This document shows, one piece after another, positions 55,733 through 64,000 of a DNA stretch of 64,000 nt (position 1 is the stretch's first letter; every line of letters starts with the position of its first letter). The stretch covers positions 892,501 to 956,500 of the forward strand of contig JAOTOL010001640.1 in the NCBI GenBank assembly GCA_034440575.1, read 5' to 3'. Under the pieces are notes generated by a model, which saw only the letters and a program-made list of their open reading frames with translations, ran no database searches and was not told where the DNA came from. Made by a program: the position numbers and the translations under genes. Source of the stretch: Imbricaverruca yamaguchii (taxonomy: Eukaryota > Arthropoda > Thecostraca > Neoverrucidae).

Positions 55733-56205
55733 CCGTCCCCGTGGGTGGCATGGTCCGTCCCCGTGGGTGGCATGGTCCGTCCCCGTGGGTGGCATGGTCC
55801 GTCCCCGTGGGTGGCATGGCCCGTCACCGTGGGTGGCATGGCCCGTCCCCGTGGGTGGCATGGTCCGTCCCCGTGGGTGGCATGGCCCGTCCCCGTGGGT
55901 GGCATGGTCCGTCCCCGTGGATGGCATGGTCCGTCCCCGTGAGTGGCATGGTCCGTCCCCGTGGGTGGCATGGTCCGTCCCCGTGGGTGGCATGGCCCGT
56001 CCCCGTGGGTGGCATGGTCCGTCCCCGTGAGTGGCATGGTCCGTCCCCGTGGGTGGCATGGTCCGTCCCCGTGGGTGGCATGGTCCGTCCCCGTGAGTGG
56101 CATGGTCCGTCCCCGTGGGTGGCATGGTCCGTCCCCGTGGGTGGCATGGTCCGTCCCCGTGGGTGGCATGGTCCGTCCCCGTGGGTGGCATGGTCCGTCC
56201 CCGTG
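55733..56205. repeat. 22-bp minisatellite, about 21 copies
   Basis: Near-perfect tandem GTCCGTCCCCGTGGGTGGCA plus TG, with TCC/CCC and GGG/GAG variants. Because 22 is not a multiple of three, all frames cycle and the long predicted proteins are meaningless. Confidence 0.95.
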
Positions 56206-56420
56206 AGCGGGATAAGACTGGGTGAGTGTGACGACACATGGCTATCGGCATTGAGCAGACATGAGATGGACGCTGACGGTACTCCAACTATGCAAGACGA
56301 ACGTACCTGGCGCAGCTGGCGTCGTCTCGGTATGGTATGGTCCGTCCATCGAGACTCGGGGTACGGTAATGGGCGGCGTCGTCTCGGTACGGTACGGACC
56401 GTTGAGCGAGGTCCTATATA

Positions 56421-57047
56421 CAGTGGCCGCAAAAAATGTATACATTAACAATATTTTGCCAATAAAACAACAAGATCAGGGTGCATCTTGTTAAGTGCTG
56501 ATGCGGTAATTGCAGGCTTTGATAACACAGCTCTCTTCAGAATATGGTCAGTGCGTGGGGAAGTCTTGCGGGGTGCTCCAGAGCCTTTCTCTCTCTCCGG
56601 AATAATGCCTGGGGATAGGGAGGCGGCGGCCATTTTGAGGTTGTAAATAACCTGCCTCGTGACTTGTGGATCTCCGGCGACACGTATCACAGACATGCCC
56701 TGCTCAAACAGGGTCAAAGTCCGACTCTACTCAACATCCGTGAGCTTCTTTCGTCCCATTCTGACCACTGAGAGCAAAGTTATTGGCCTCCAAAGTCGGG
56801 CGACGTAGCAAAAACGGCACCCAGAAAGGCATCAAACAGTTGCACCCACCCCTCTCAGAGCCCATCGCTTACTGAACTTTCCCGCTGTGTGTGAGTCAGG
56901 GTAGTGATGGGGCCCAGCTACATACGTCATACCAAGCTCCTCCCACTGACTGTTGCTAGGGTACGCAAAACAAAAGTTTTCTGTGATCACCATGTATACT
57001 TTTTTTTTGCGCTCGCGGTGTATACATTTTTGTTTTTGCGGCCACTG
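56421..57047 (-). mobile_element. Internally deleted Tc1/mariner transposon
   Basis: 627 bp with inverted ends CAGTGGCCGCAAAAA at both termini and TA on each side, the Tc1/mariner target. A 90-residue minus-strand frame (56717-56445) reads LFEQGMSVIRVAG, then VTRQVIYNLKMAAA, GSGAPRKTSPRTD and LNKMHPDL: the N-terminal helix-turn-helix part and the GRPR-like linker of a Tc1 transposase. The DDE catalytic region is missing, so it is non-autonomous. Confidence 0.9.
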
Positions 57048-57327
57048 TATAATGTTATCCGCCAGGTGGCGCTCTCGGGGCTGTGCCGTCCGAGACACGG
57101 CCGGGCACGACGTGAGTGGAAATCGGACGGCACTGGGCACCTCCAGATGACACATCTTCGATATATTTCAGCCGTTTTGGCGATTTACTTTTGCGGCGCT
57201 CGCAGTGATCCGCTGTTGTCAATGCGCATTTGTACGTCACTTGCTGTCCTGTCACTCATACCGTATATTTGCAATACTGCAGATGCTACTTTCCCACCTG
57301 CGAAAACGTGCGCGCTGTCCGTTGTAT

Positions 57328-57500
57328 GAGGCGGGGATGGCCGAGTGGTTAAGGTGTTGATCTCCGTATACAAAGGTCCCGGGTTCAACACTCACCACCC
57401 GGAACATTTCACAATCCTGCAGCCCACCGGCGAAGTATTGTGGGCGGCGTCATAAGCCGCGATTGTACAAGAAGTGCGTCGTGAACCTCGCAATAAATTG
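57328..57500 (+). mobile_element. tRNA-derived SINE, third family (S3)
   Basis: Starts GGATGGCCGAGTGGTTAAGG, an A box of Leu/Ser-type tRNAs, with the B box GGGTTCAACAC about 40 bases on. The body is CAGCCCACCGGCGAAG, TGTGGGCGGCG and GTGCGTCGTGAAC. The 3' acceptor arm does not pair, so it is a SINE head rather than a working tRNA. A partial relative lies at 36205-36350. Confidence 0.75.
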
Positions 57501-57504
57501 CCTA

Positions 57505-57930
57505 TTGTATGCCTAGGCGGCCCCCAGACAATGATCTCAGTCACATACAGGGTTGGAAACACGACCTTGTCCTGGATGGTTGCCCTCCAAAACATTATCT
57601 CCTCCAGTTGTCCACTCTTTCACTCTTTTTGCCAAAAGATGAATGCAGTTGTTTGAAAATGACCGCAAGACCATTGCTGTTTGATAAGCATGCCCAAAGC
57701 TGATTGCATGGCATATAACGAGCTTATTGATGTCAGTAACATTGGAAATATTATTCTTTCTGGTTTGGAAGGCCCCCATTTGTTTCCGCTCCAACTTCAG
57801 GATTCCAAAGCAAATGCAACGCTGGTTACATGTAATCGGCCGAACAATGATGTCAGGGATAGTGCAGGTTTGTAGATAAGCGCTACTGCAAACATGGACA
57901 AATGCCTGCAAAGTAGGCTGGCACCCGGAC
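57505..57930. other. No feature recognised
   Basis: Low-GC sequence with short frames only and no motif matches. Confidence 0.4.
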
Positions 57931-57934
57931 AGCT

Positions 57935-58115
57935 GCAACTGGCCGTGAGCCCCAAGTCGTGGCTCTGACCCGGACAGCTGCTGCTGGCCATCAGCCATGG
58001 GTCGTGGCTCTGACCCGGACAGCTGCAGCTGGCCATCAGCTGTGGGTCGTGGCTTTGACCCGGACAGCTGCAGCTGGCCATCAGCTGCGGGTCGTGACTT
58101 TGATCCGGACAGCTG
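57935..58115 (-). repeat. About 48-bp repeats, four copies
   Basis: Units of GACCCGGACAGCTGCAGCTG then GCCATCAGCTGTGGGTCGTG, on the 3' side of the possible minus-strand WD40 exon. Confidence 0.85.
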
Positions 58116-58164
58116 TGGATGAGATCACAGGTAGCTGGTGGCACGCCAGCCTCCAGTGGCTGCG

Positions 58165-58335
58165 GCGGGCGGGTGGTGATCAGACACACGGTAGGGCGGA
58201 CGGGAGGTGACCCGACACGGTAGCGTGGGCGGGTGATGACCCGACATAGGGTAGGGCGGGCGGGTGGTGACCCGACACAGGGTAGCGCGGGCGGGTGGTG
58301 ACCCGACACGGTAGCGTGGGCGGGCTGGCGGGTGA
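58165..58335 (-). repeat. About 28-bp repeats following a possible minus-strand donor
   Basis: About six copies of GGCGGGTGGTGACCCGACAC plus GGTAGCGT. On the minus strand the unit reads GTGTCGGGTCACCACCC, resembling the start of the intron after the WD40-like exon (GTGTCACCCGCC). Confidence 0.8.
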
Positions 58336-58393
58336 CACGTGTGACGTCTGACAGTCCAGTGCCTGCACGCTGCCGTCTGCATAGCCGACCACC
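58331..58393 (-). CDS. Possible exon of a WD40-repeat protein
   Basis: The minus strand reads VVGYADGSVQALDCQTSHV after a CAAAG acceptor-like site. V-x-Y-A-D-G-S-V is a typical WD40 blade strand. It is short and would need partner exons; the GC-rich segment at 58745-58934 and frames near 60.2 and 60.5 kb are candidates. MED16 has a similar AF-DGSV-I strand, but that identity is a guess. Confidence 0.35.
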
Positions 58394-58399
58394 CTTTGA

Positions 58400-58750
58400 C
58401 CGAACCAGCCGCCACAGTGTGTGTCACATTACCGGACCAGCCGCCACAGTGTGTGTCACATTACCGAACCAGCCGCCACAGTCACGCGCAAGTGTGTCAC
58501 ATTACCGAACCAGCCGCCACAGTGTGTGTCACATTACCGAACCAGCCGCCACAGTGTGTGTCACATTACCGAACCAGCCGCCACAGTGTGTGTCACATTA
58601 CCGAACCAGCCGCCACAGTGTGTGTCACATTACCGAACCAGCCGCCACAGTGTGTGTCACATTACCGGACCAGCCGCCACAGTGTGTGTCACATTACCGG
58701 ACCAGCAGCTAGAGTTTGTGTCACGTGACAGGACCAGCGGCTGCAGTTTG
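58400..58750 (-). repeat. 32-bp minisatellite beside a possible exon
   Basis: About ten copies of CACATTACCGAACCAGCCGC plus CACAGTGTGTGT. On the minus strand the unit contains GCTG-GTTCGGTAATGTG, matching the CTGCTG-GTCCGGTCACGTG that ends the possible exon at 58745-58934. Confidence 0.92.
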
Positions 58751-58934
58751 TGTCACGTGACCGGACCAGCAGCTGCAGTGTGAAGTCAGGCGGCGGCTCC
58801 TCCACTCCCACCGTTCTCCCTCCGACGGCGGCGGTGGTGAGCTTGCTGGGGTTGTCAATGGCCGGACGCCCAGCCGGCCGGGAGTGTGGTGTTGTGTACG
58901 GAGAGCGGCTGCCGGTGACCCGCGGCTCCCTGGT
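58745..58934 (-). CDS. Possible minus-strand exon, unidentified
   Basis: After the minus-strand acceptor GTGGTGGACAG the frame reads TREPRVTGSRSPYTTPHSRP, then AGRPAIDNPSKLTTAAVGGR and TVGVEEPPPDFTLQLL. It is open, GC-rich like the real exons, sits between an hAT MITE and a junction-like minisatellite, and is followed by the candidate WD40 exon. No family match is recognised and the plus strand is also open, so this is tentative. Confidence 0.3.
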
Positions 58935-58944
58935 CTGTCCACCA

Positions 58945-59447
58945 CAGTGATAAATTATTTGTGAAATAGTGTGGAGTGTACCATTTTCTGAACACTCAAT
59001 CGACATAGTTGTCCAAGAAGTATCGCATCCTGCTCCTTGATGCGTGCTTATCAGGTCTTCGTGTTTCCTTCATAACAGTATCTTTCTTGCTTATAAGTAT
59101 CATGTGCATGTTCTTGATAAGTGATGGTGATACAGAAACATTTTGCAACGCGATGTTGAGTAAAGGGATACCTATAATGTGATGTCTCATACGACATCAG
59201 TTTATAGCATAGGTATTATTCTTTTATCTCAAATACGGCCCCTCCTAAATTATGATTCTCAAAGCAAACGATAAAGGCACCGTCATAAGCACGAAAACCA
59301 TTGGCTCAACTTTGAGTCCGAAAGCCATCAAAAACGCTAACACTTTTAAGACTTTTTAAGAGACGCTAATCCCATGACACATTTCGACATCCAACTGTGC
59401 TCGTTTCGACATCTCACACCTAACGAAAAGGCATTATTTTAACCCTG
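58945..59447 (-). mobile_element. hAT-like MITE, copy 4
   Basis: Termini CAGTGATAAATTATT and, at the far end, ATTATTTTAACCCTG; internal CGTTTCGACATCTCACACCT signature. Flanks GTCCACCA and GTGTACCA match at 6 of 8 positions, a decayed 8-bp target duplication. Confidence 0.85.
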
Positions 59448-61000
59448 GTGTACCACGCCGCGACATCTTCCTGCCGACATCTTCATGCCGACTTCATGCC
59501 GACACCTAACCTTCGAAAATGATATGGGTTTTGTGAAAATAACGTTTTCCGTTCATGGATAGAGGAATGCTGCTAGCCACACATCTTTTTCTTCTTCAAG
59601 TAACGTGAGACATTTCTGTTTGGGTATTTAAAAATATTTGTTTAGCCTTCGCGCGGACGGTCAATTCCATTTCAGGTAAATCACATAAGGGGGAGGTTAA
59701 ATCTCTTTGACATTTTGATCCTAATGGAGGTATCATTCCAAGCAAAACCCAGCCGCCAATTGTGCACAAGCTCAATGCAATGACACCCAAATCCTGCTCA
59801 TTAGTACTCTTGGTGGCCTTCCACTTCAGGTCAAAGCTGAAAGCTCGTGAAGTCATTTAGCACACAATGGGCAGGTGAGCATCCCTTCACGTCGTCTGGG
59901 TTCGACAACACAGCCAGATTCTGAGCCACCTGACCCTCATAGTTTGCTCAAGAATCGATCGGCGTTGGCAAACACTTCAGGACGTGATCAATAACTGCTG
60001 GCCTGGCAGTCATGCCAATACTGTTACGCAAGGCAGGCAGTGCCAGTAGCTGTGATTACCACTGATGGAACTGGTGCAGAAGTACCCTGCGGAACCGACC
60101 GACTCGCTGACCACATCTTTACACCTACTCACCGTCCACATAGCTAGCCTGTCCCAGGATATATCGCCAATTCTGCACAGCGAAATGATATTGTCACGCA
60201 GCACGAACTCCGCACATCCACGGCATGAACGGCGAACCATCCAGTGCAGCAGTCGCGGGGCATGCAAATCAGCTGCATAGCTGGAAAACTAGCAGTGTCG
60301 ACATCGGACGGGGATGAAGGCAGCCGATTCCATTATGCAGCAGCACGATGCGAGGAGCCATTGACCACGTACGGCGTTCGACACCCGTGTCGCACCTCGC
60401 GACAGCGGCGGCCTTGGGCCTCGTCCCGCCGAAACACGGCCGACCCCGGCCGGGCCAGCGAGCGGACACGAGGACGGGCTGGGGTCGGCATGCTGCACCT
60501 GGTGCACTTCGGTGAGGCTCTTGTGTCTTGCCGGTTTCTCAATTCGCCACAGATGCATCGGAAACACTATAGCGTCGGCGTGGTGCGCTGGCCATGCCGC
60601 CTGATGCCCGGGACATTTCATGTAGTGGAGCGGATGGCTCTCTTTAGGCGAGTGATCTAAGTCAAACAGTGCCACCAAACACCCTCACCGAACAAATACG
60701 AGGAGATGTACAGGTCTGAGTAAACTGGTTAAAGATGTCTTCAGTGAAGTAGTACCGAGCACGATAAAGTGAAATTACAATTTCGTTCGTTCAAAAAAAA
60801 ACTAGTCGCTGCCCATGTCCGTTCCATTAACAAATAGGTCCAAAATGTTGCCGATGAGTTTGATATGTTCCGTTCCGTGCAGCTGTAGGTGTGCAGCTGA
60901 TACGGACATCCAGTTTTTTTTGGCCAGAAATTCTGCGGACGACGGGTGACAGTTTCGGCAGAGTGGTCGGTCTCAAGCAGAACGCCGAATGCGGGTCTAG
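59448..61000. other. Mostly unannotated; possible minus-strand exon pieces
   Basis: On the minus strand, FVLRDNIISLCRIGDISWDR then LAMWT (about 60232-60133) is followed by a strong donor GACG-GTGAGT. PMHLWRIEKPARHKSLTEVH (about 60566-60507) is followed by CAG-GTGCAG. Both could be exons of the WD40-like gene below, but acceptors are unclear and no family match is firm. Confidence 0.25.
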
Positions 61001-61640
61001 GTTGAATCTTCGTAAATCATGGATTCGTATTGTATAAAGTTCGTACGCAAAGCTTCGTACGCATAAAGTTGTTGCGGTACAAAATTCGCATAGCATAAGG
61101 TGAGTCAATTTTCAAGTTAGTAAATCGTACGTCCTGAGGTTCGTATATCACAATGTTCACATCCCAAAAGGTTCGTTGTGGAAAATATCCCTGCGGATGA
61201 AGTTCTTAGGCACAAGGTTCGTCAACATACGGTCCACATTGCATAAAGTTCTTACACAAATGTTAGTAAAAATCAGGCTCGTCTGGTGTAAAGTTCACAT
61301 GGCATGAAGCTCGTAACTCTTTACATTTGTACGACTGAGGGTTCCGATAACATGATGTTCATTGAGCAAAAGACTGGTGACCGATAATGCCCGTGTACAT
61401 GAAGCTCGTGAACATGAGGTTCGTCAGAAGTTTCGTATAGCATAAGATTGGCATGCATATGTTTGTAAGCACAAGGTCATGAGCATATACTATGAACGTA
61501 AACATATGGTCAGTTCATATGTTATAAAGTTCGTATAGCATAGGATGAGTAAATATTGACGTTTGTAATATCGAAGGTTGGTATTACACTACTTTCATAC
61601 TGGATAAGATTCGTATGCATAAGGCATGTACAGTAGAGTT
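61000..61640. repeat. Degenerate TTCGTA/GCATAAG repeat region
   Basis: About 20 loosely spaced (20-35 bp) occurrences of GTTCGTA, each often followed within a few bases by CATAAAG or CATAAGG. Too diverged for a simple array but clearly not random. Confidence 0.6.
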
Positions 61641-63432
61641 GTCCTTATTTCATGAACTTCTGAGCTCGCCAGCGCCTACCCCGTCATGTTGTACCAATGC
61701 GGCTCAACATAAAATGTGTTAAGATTGGTCGCGATTAAGAACACTTATCCGTGCCGCATCGCTCCTGAAATTGTCAAAAATCGTTAATTTTAACTCGCTT
61801 TTAATTTTCCTTTGCTGCCTCACATTTCAGCATGTTCAGCGAGATCGTTGACAAATTGTTAACGATCTAGGTGGACGTGACGTCGCTCTGGTACAGGCCT
61901 ACGTCACGTCCTCGCGTTGACTACTGATGAGGAGCAGCGCCAGGTCATCCTGCAGGTCGTGTGGGTGCACATACAGCGCCACCCAATCGGCTGACAAAAC
62001 AGCGGTACTTTGTAGCTGTTTCTTGTGCAGCTTTGCAACTTCGCAAGTGCGATAGAAAATGACAGTGGTGGTGTTCGGCCGTTTAATTTACACTGGATGC
62101 TACATTATTTGGAAATACAGACATAACGTATTATGCACCGTGTCCTTTGTGTGAGCGCAATTTACAACATTTGTCTAGTGTGACCAGGTCAATCTACATA
62201 CATCTGAATATTAACTCTTAAATGTGCTCAGAGGTGGAGTATCCAATGCTTTTCATGGGGCCTGGGCCCTACCATCTTTGCTGTGGCCTCACCAACGTCT
62301 TGCTCTCTTAACACGGGATCCAAGGTGGGGTAGGCGCACCAACGAAATTGGCAGCACTCATTATTTCCATGCATTGGGCTCCACCGGTAATTTTAAAGCT
62401 TTTCTGCCGATTCTGTTCGGTCGGTCCGCTTTAGGCCTGCACGATGTTTTCTGACTGACAGCCGTGTCTTCGTCGGATGTCAGCGGCAACTCATATTTTT
62501 TTTTGTTATGGTTTTACATTTGTTTGGACAAGGCACGTGCAACATTCCTAAGGTGCGCTGTTATTTTCCGTTTTAAACTATAAATCGATATGTTTATCGC
62601 TGTCCAAAGGCCTTCCACTTTCCCTGTGCTTGCCAATGCGAGCGTCCCTTGTGCAAAGGTAGCAGCGGCGAAGGTGGTGATGGTGGTGACGCCAGTGGCA
62701 GTGGCAATAGCAACGACGGAAAAGAAGATGGCACAAAGAGCAGGATGAACAGAACGGAACATCGAAATAAACGGCAGCAACAATTTGAGTAACAGACTCA
62801 GTTGGGTAGTCCCCAGAGGCTTAGTAGCGATGACTGGCAGAAGCGCAATTGAGGATTGAATGAGTTCGAAAAGGCGGAAGAAAGGCTATAACATTGCTTA
62901 GAAACTTGATTACAAGTTGGTACAAGTTCACAGTCCCTCCTACAAGATTTTGCCATGATAGTTTGAAGATGACAAACAAATTGGCGCCAAATGACTCTGA
63001 AGTCGGCACGCCCTTAAACCCAAATAATCAATCAAGAGGATGACAGTAAAAACTAGATGCTGAAATGAGCTTCAGTAGGACGTTGACATTTTTGTCAATA
63101 GATGGCGCTACCGGGGCAGGTCCCGGTCGCAATACATCGACAAAGACTAACATGACCAATTCGTAATGAATATGGATGCAAATGGCATCAGTGGACTGGC
63201 AATGGACAAGAGAGTGTATGCTGCACGTAGTTGGGTATAAACTGGAGCTACACGCTTCCAGTGCGGTGAAAAATCATTAAAATTCACGATTCTTGACAAC
63301 TTCAAGTGCGATGCGGCACGGATAAGCGAAAATCAATCGCGACCAAACTCCACACATTCTATATTGAGCCGCATTGGCACAATCTGACGGACATAATAGC
63401 CTTGCGAACTTGGAACTTCATAAAATAAGGAC
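61635..63432. mobile_element. Element with about 165-bp terminal inverted repeats
   Basis: 61635-61800 (TCCTTATTTCATGAACTTC, CCAATGCGGCTCAA, TTGGTCGCGATT, TTATCCGTGCCGCATCGC) recurs inverted at 63270-63432 with about 80 percent identity by eye. The 1.47-kb interior has no recognisable transposase; it includes a CGCCCTTAAACCCAAATAA segment like the Jockey 3' end at 55430. Probably a non-autonomous DNA or foldback element; target duplication not resolved. Confidence 0.65.
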
Positions 63433-64000
63433 CATCCTACCGTATACGTTGCCGAACACAAGACTGTGATAACTGTGATAGCTGATAACTGGACATTGAT
63501 AACTGCGGATTTTGCCGAAACTCCAAGATATTAGTCCCCCTGATAATGCGATTTTGGGTGTCTGGGTGCAGGATTGTTACTTTGCATTCGATGTGCCGGC
63601 CATGCCCACCAGTCTTTGGTCTGCCCCCTCATTCCCTCCCGAATGATCTTCATGGGCCGGATCACAACAGAGAACGTAGAGAACACGTTCCCCAAAGGCC
63701 CACAGTCGCATTCCAGTGGGGGGCCGTTTCCCACAGTCGAATAAGACGGCTCCTCTCAAATATTACTAAGCCCCTCATTGAGCTCAGAGGCTTGCTTTCT
63801 TACATAATATAATTCCTTGTCGACTGTTTACGGTCCCTCCGATTTCAGATAGCCGCTCTAACTAATTGTAGCCCCACTCCGACAAAAATTCGGTCATGCA
63901 CCAAATTACACTGCCCCTGCTTGACTGCATACAACTCTCATATTTTTAGTTACCTTGATTCGGGGTGCTCCTGGGGCTCCACAGTTCATGAATTAATGCG
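63433..64000. other. No feature recognised
   Basis: Short frames only; no repeats or conserved motifs seen. Confidence 0.4.

Noticed and set aside
55592..56448. Proteins of repeated PPTGTDHATHGDG or similar
   Set aside because: They arise from the 22-bp array, whose period cycles through all frames.
57328..57412. Functional tRNA-Leu or tRNA-Ser gene
   Set aside because: A and B boxes are present but the acceptor arm does not pair, and the following sequence is shared with another copy, so it is a SINE head.
58400..58750. CRISPR-like array
   Set aside because: Units are contiguous tandem repeats without unique spacers, and the genome is eukaryotic.

Overview
This is a window of eukaryotic nuclear DNA. 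It has spliced protein-coding genes with phase-matched GT-AG introns, many tRNA-derived SINEs, decayed non-LTR retrotransposons, and hAT-like and Tc1-like DNA elements. There are no bacterial features. GC-rich exons sit in intergenic DNA of very uneven composition. The gene content (a very long SAYP/PHF10 protein, an RGG-rich SERBP1/Vig protein and Jockey-type elements) points to a protostome animal, most likely an arthropod. A crustacean is a guess from repeat style only.

Layout. (1) 1-5.7 kb: AT-rich DNA, an hAT-like MITE, a 53-bp minisatellite, an inverted-repeat element and a 63-bp minisatellite. (2) 5.7-10.3 kb, plus strand: the 3' part of a SERBP1/Vig (HABP4/PAI-RBP1 family) gene, four exons and a polyadenylation signal. 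(3) 11.96-12.57 kb, minus strand: a single-exon gene resembling vertebrate CXorf65. (4) 12.6-23.2 kb: no gene recognised; SINEs, a decayed LINE, an AT-rich block and two homopolymer tracts that look like sequencing artefacts. (5) 23.4-53.7 kb, plus strand: most of a gene for a PHF10/SAYP (Drosophila enhancer of yellow 3) homologue, the PHD-finger subunit of PBAP-type SWI/SNF remodelers. I reconstruct nine coding exons, and the codon phase agrees at all eight internal splice junctions. The 3' end of the gene was not found. (6) 53.7-64 kb: nested retroelements, a deleted Tc1 element, minisatellites, possible exons of a minus-strand WD40-like gene (58.3-60.6 kb) and a 1.8-kb element with long terminal inverted repeats.

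The most unusual feature is that many minisatellites are built from exon-intron junctions. In SERBP1, in SAYP/PHF10 and perhaps in the minus-strand WD40-like gene, the repeat unit contains the splice site plus a few exonic bases, so one real donor or acceptor is followed or preceded by 4 to about 40 copies of itself. Several periods are multiples of three (63, 30, 24 and 87 bp). The most striking case is an exon of the second PHD finger repeated four times in frame. Separately, an hAT-like MITE ends within 3-10 bases of a splice acceptor twice (one acceptor well supported, one tentative).

Two probable single-base frame breaks (about 8.85 kb in SERBP1 and about 25.8 kb in SAYP) lie in very GC-rich coding sequence and are more likely sequence errors than pseudogenisation.
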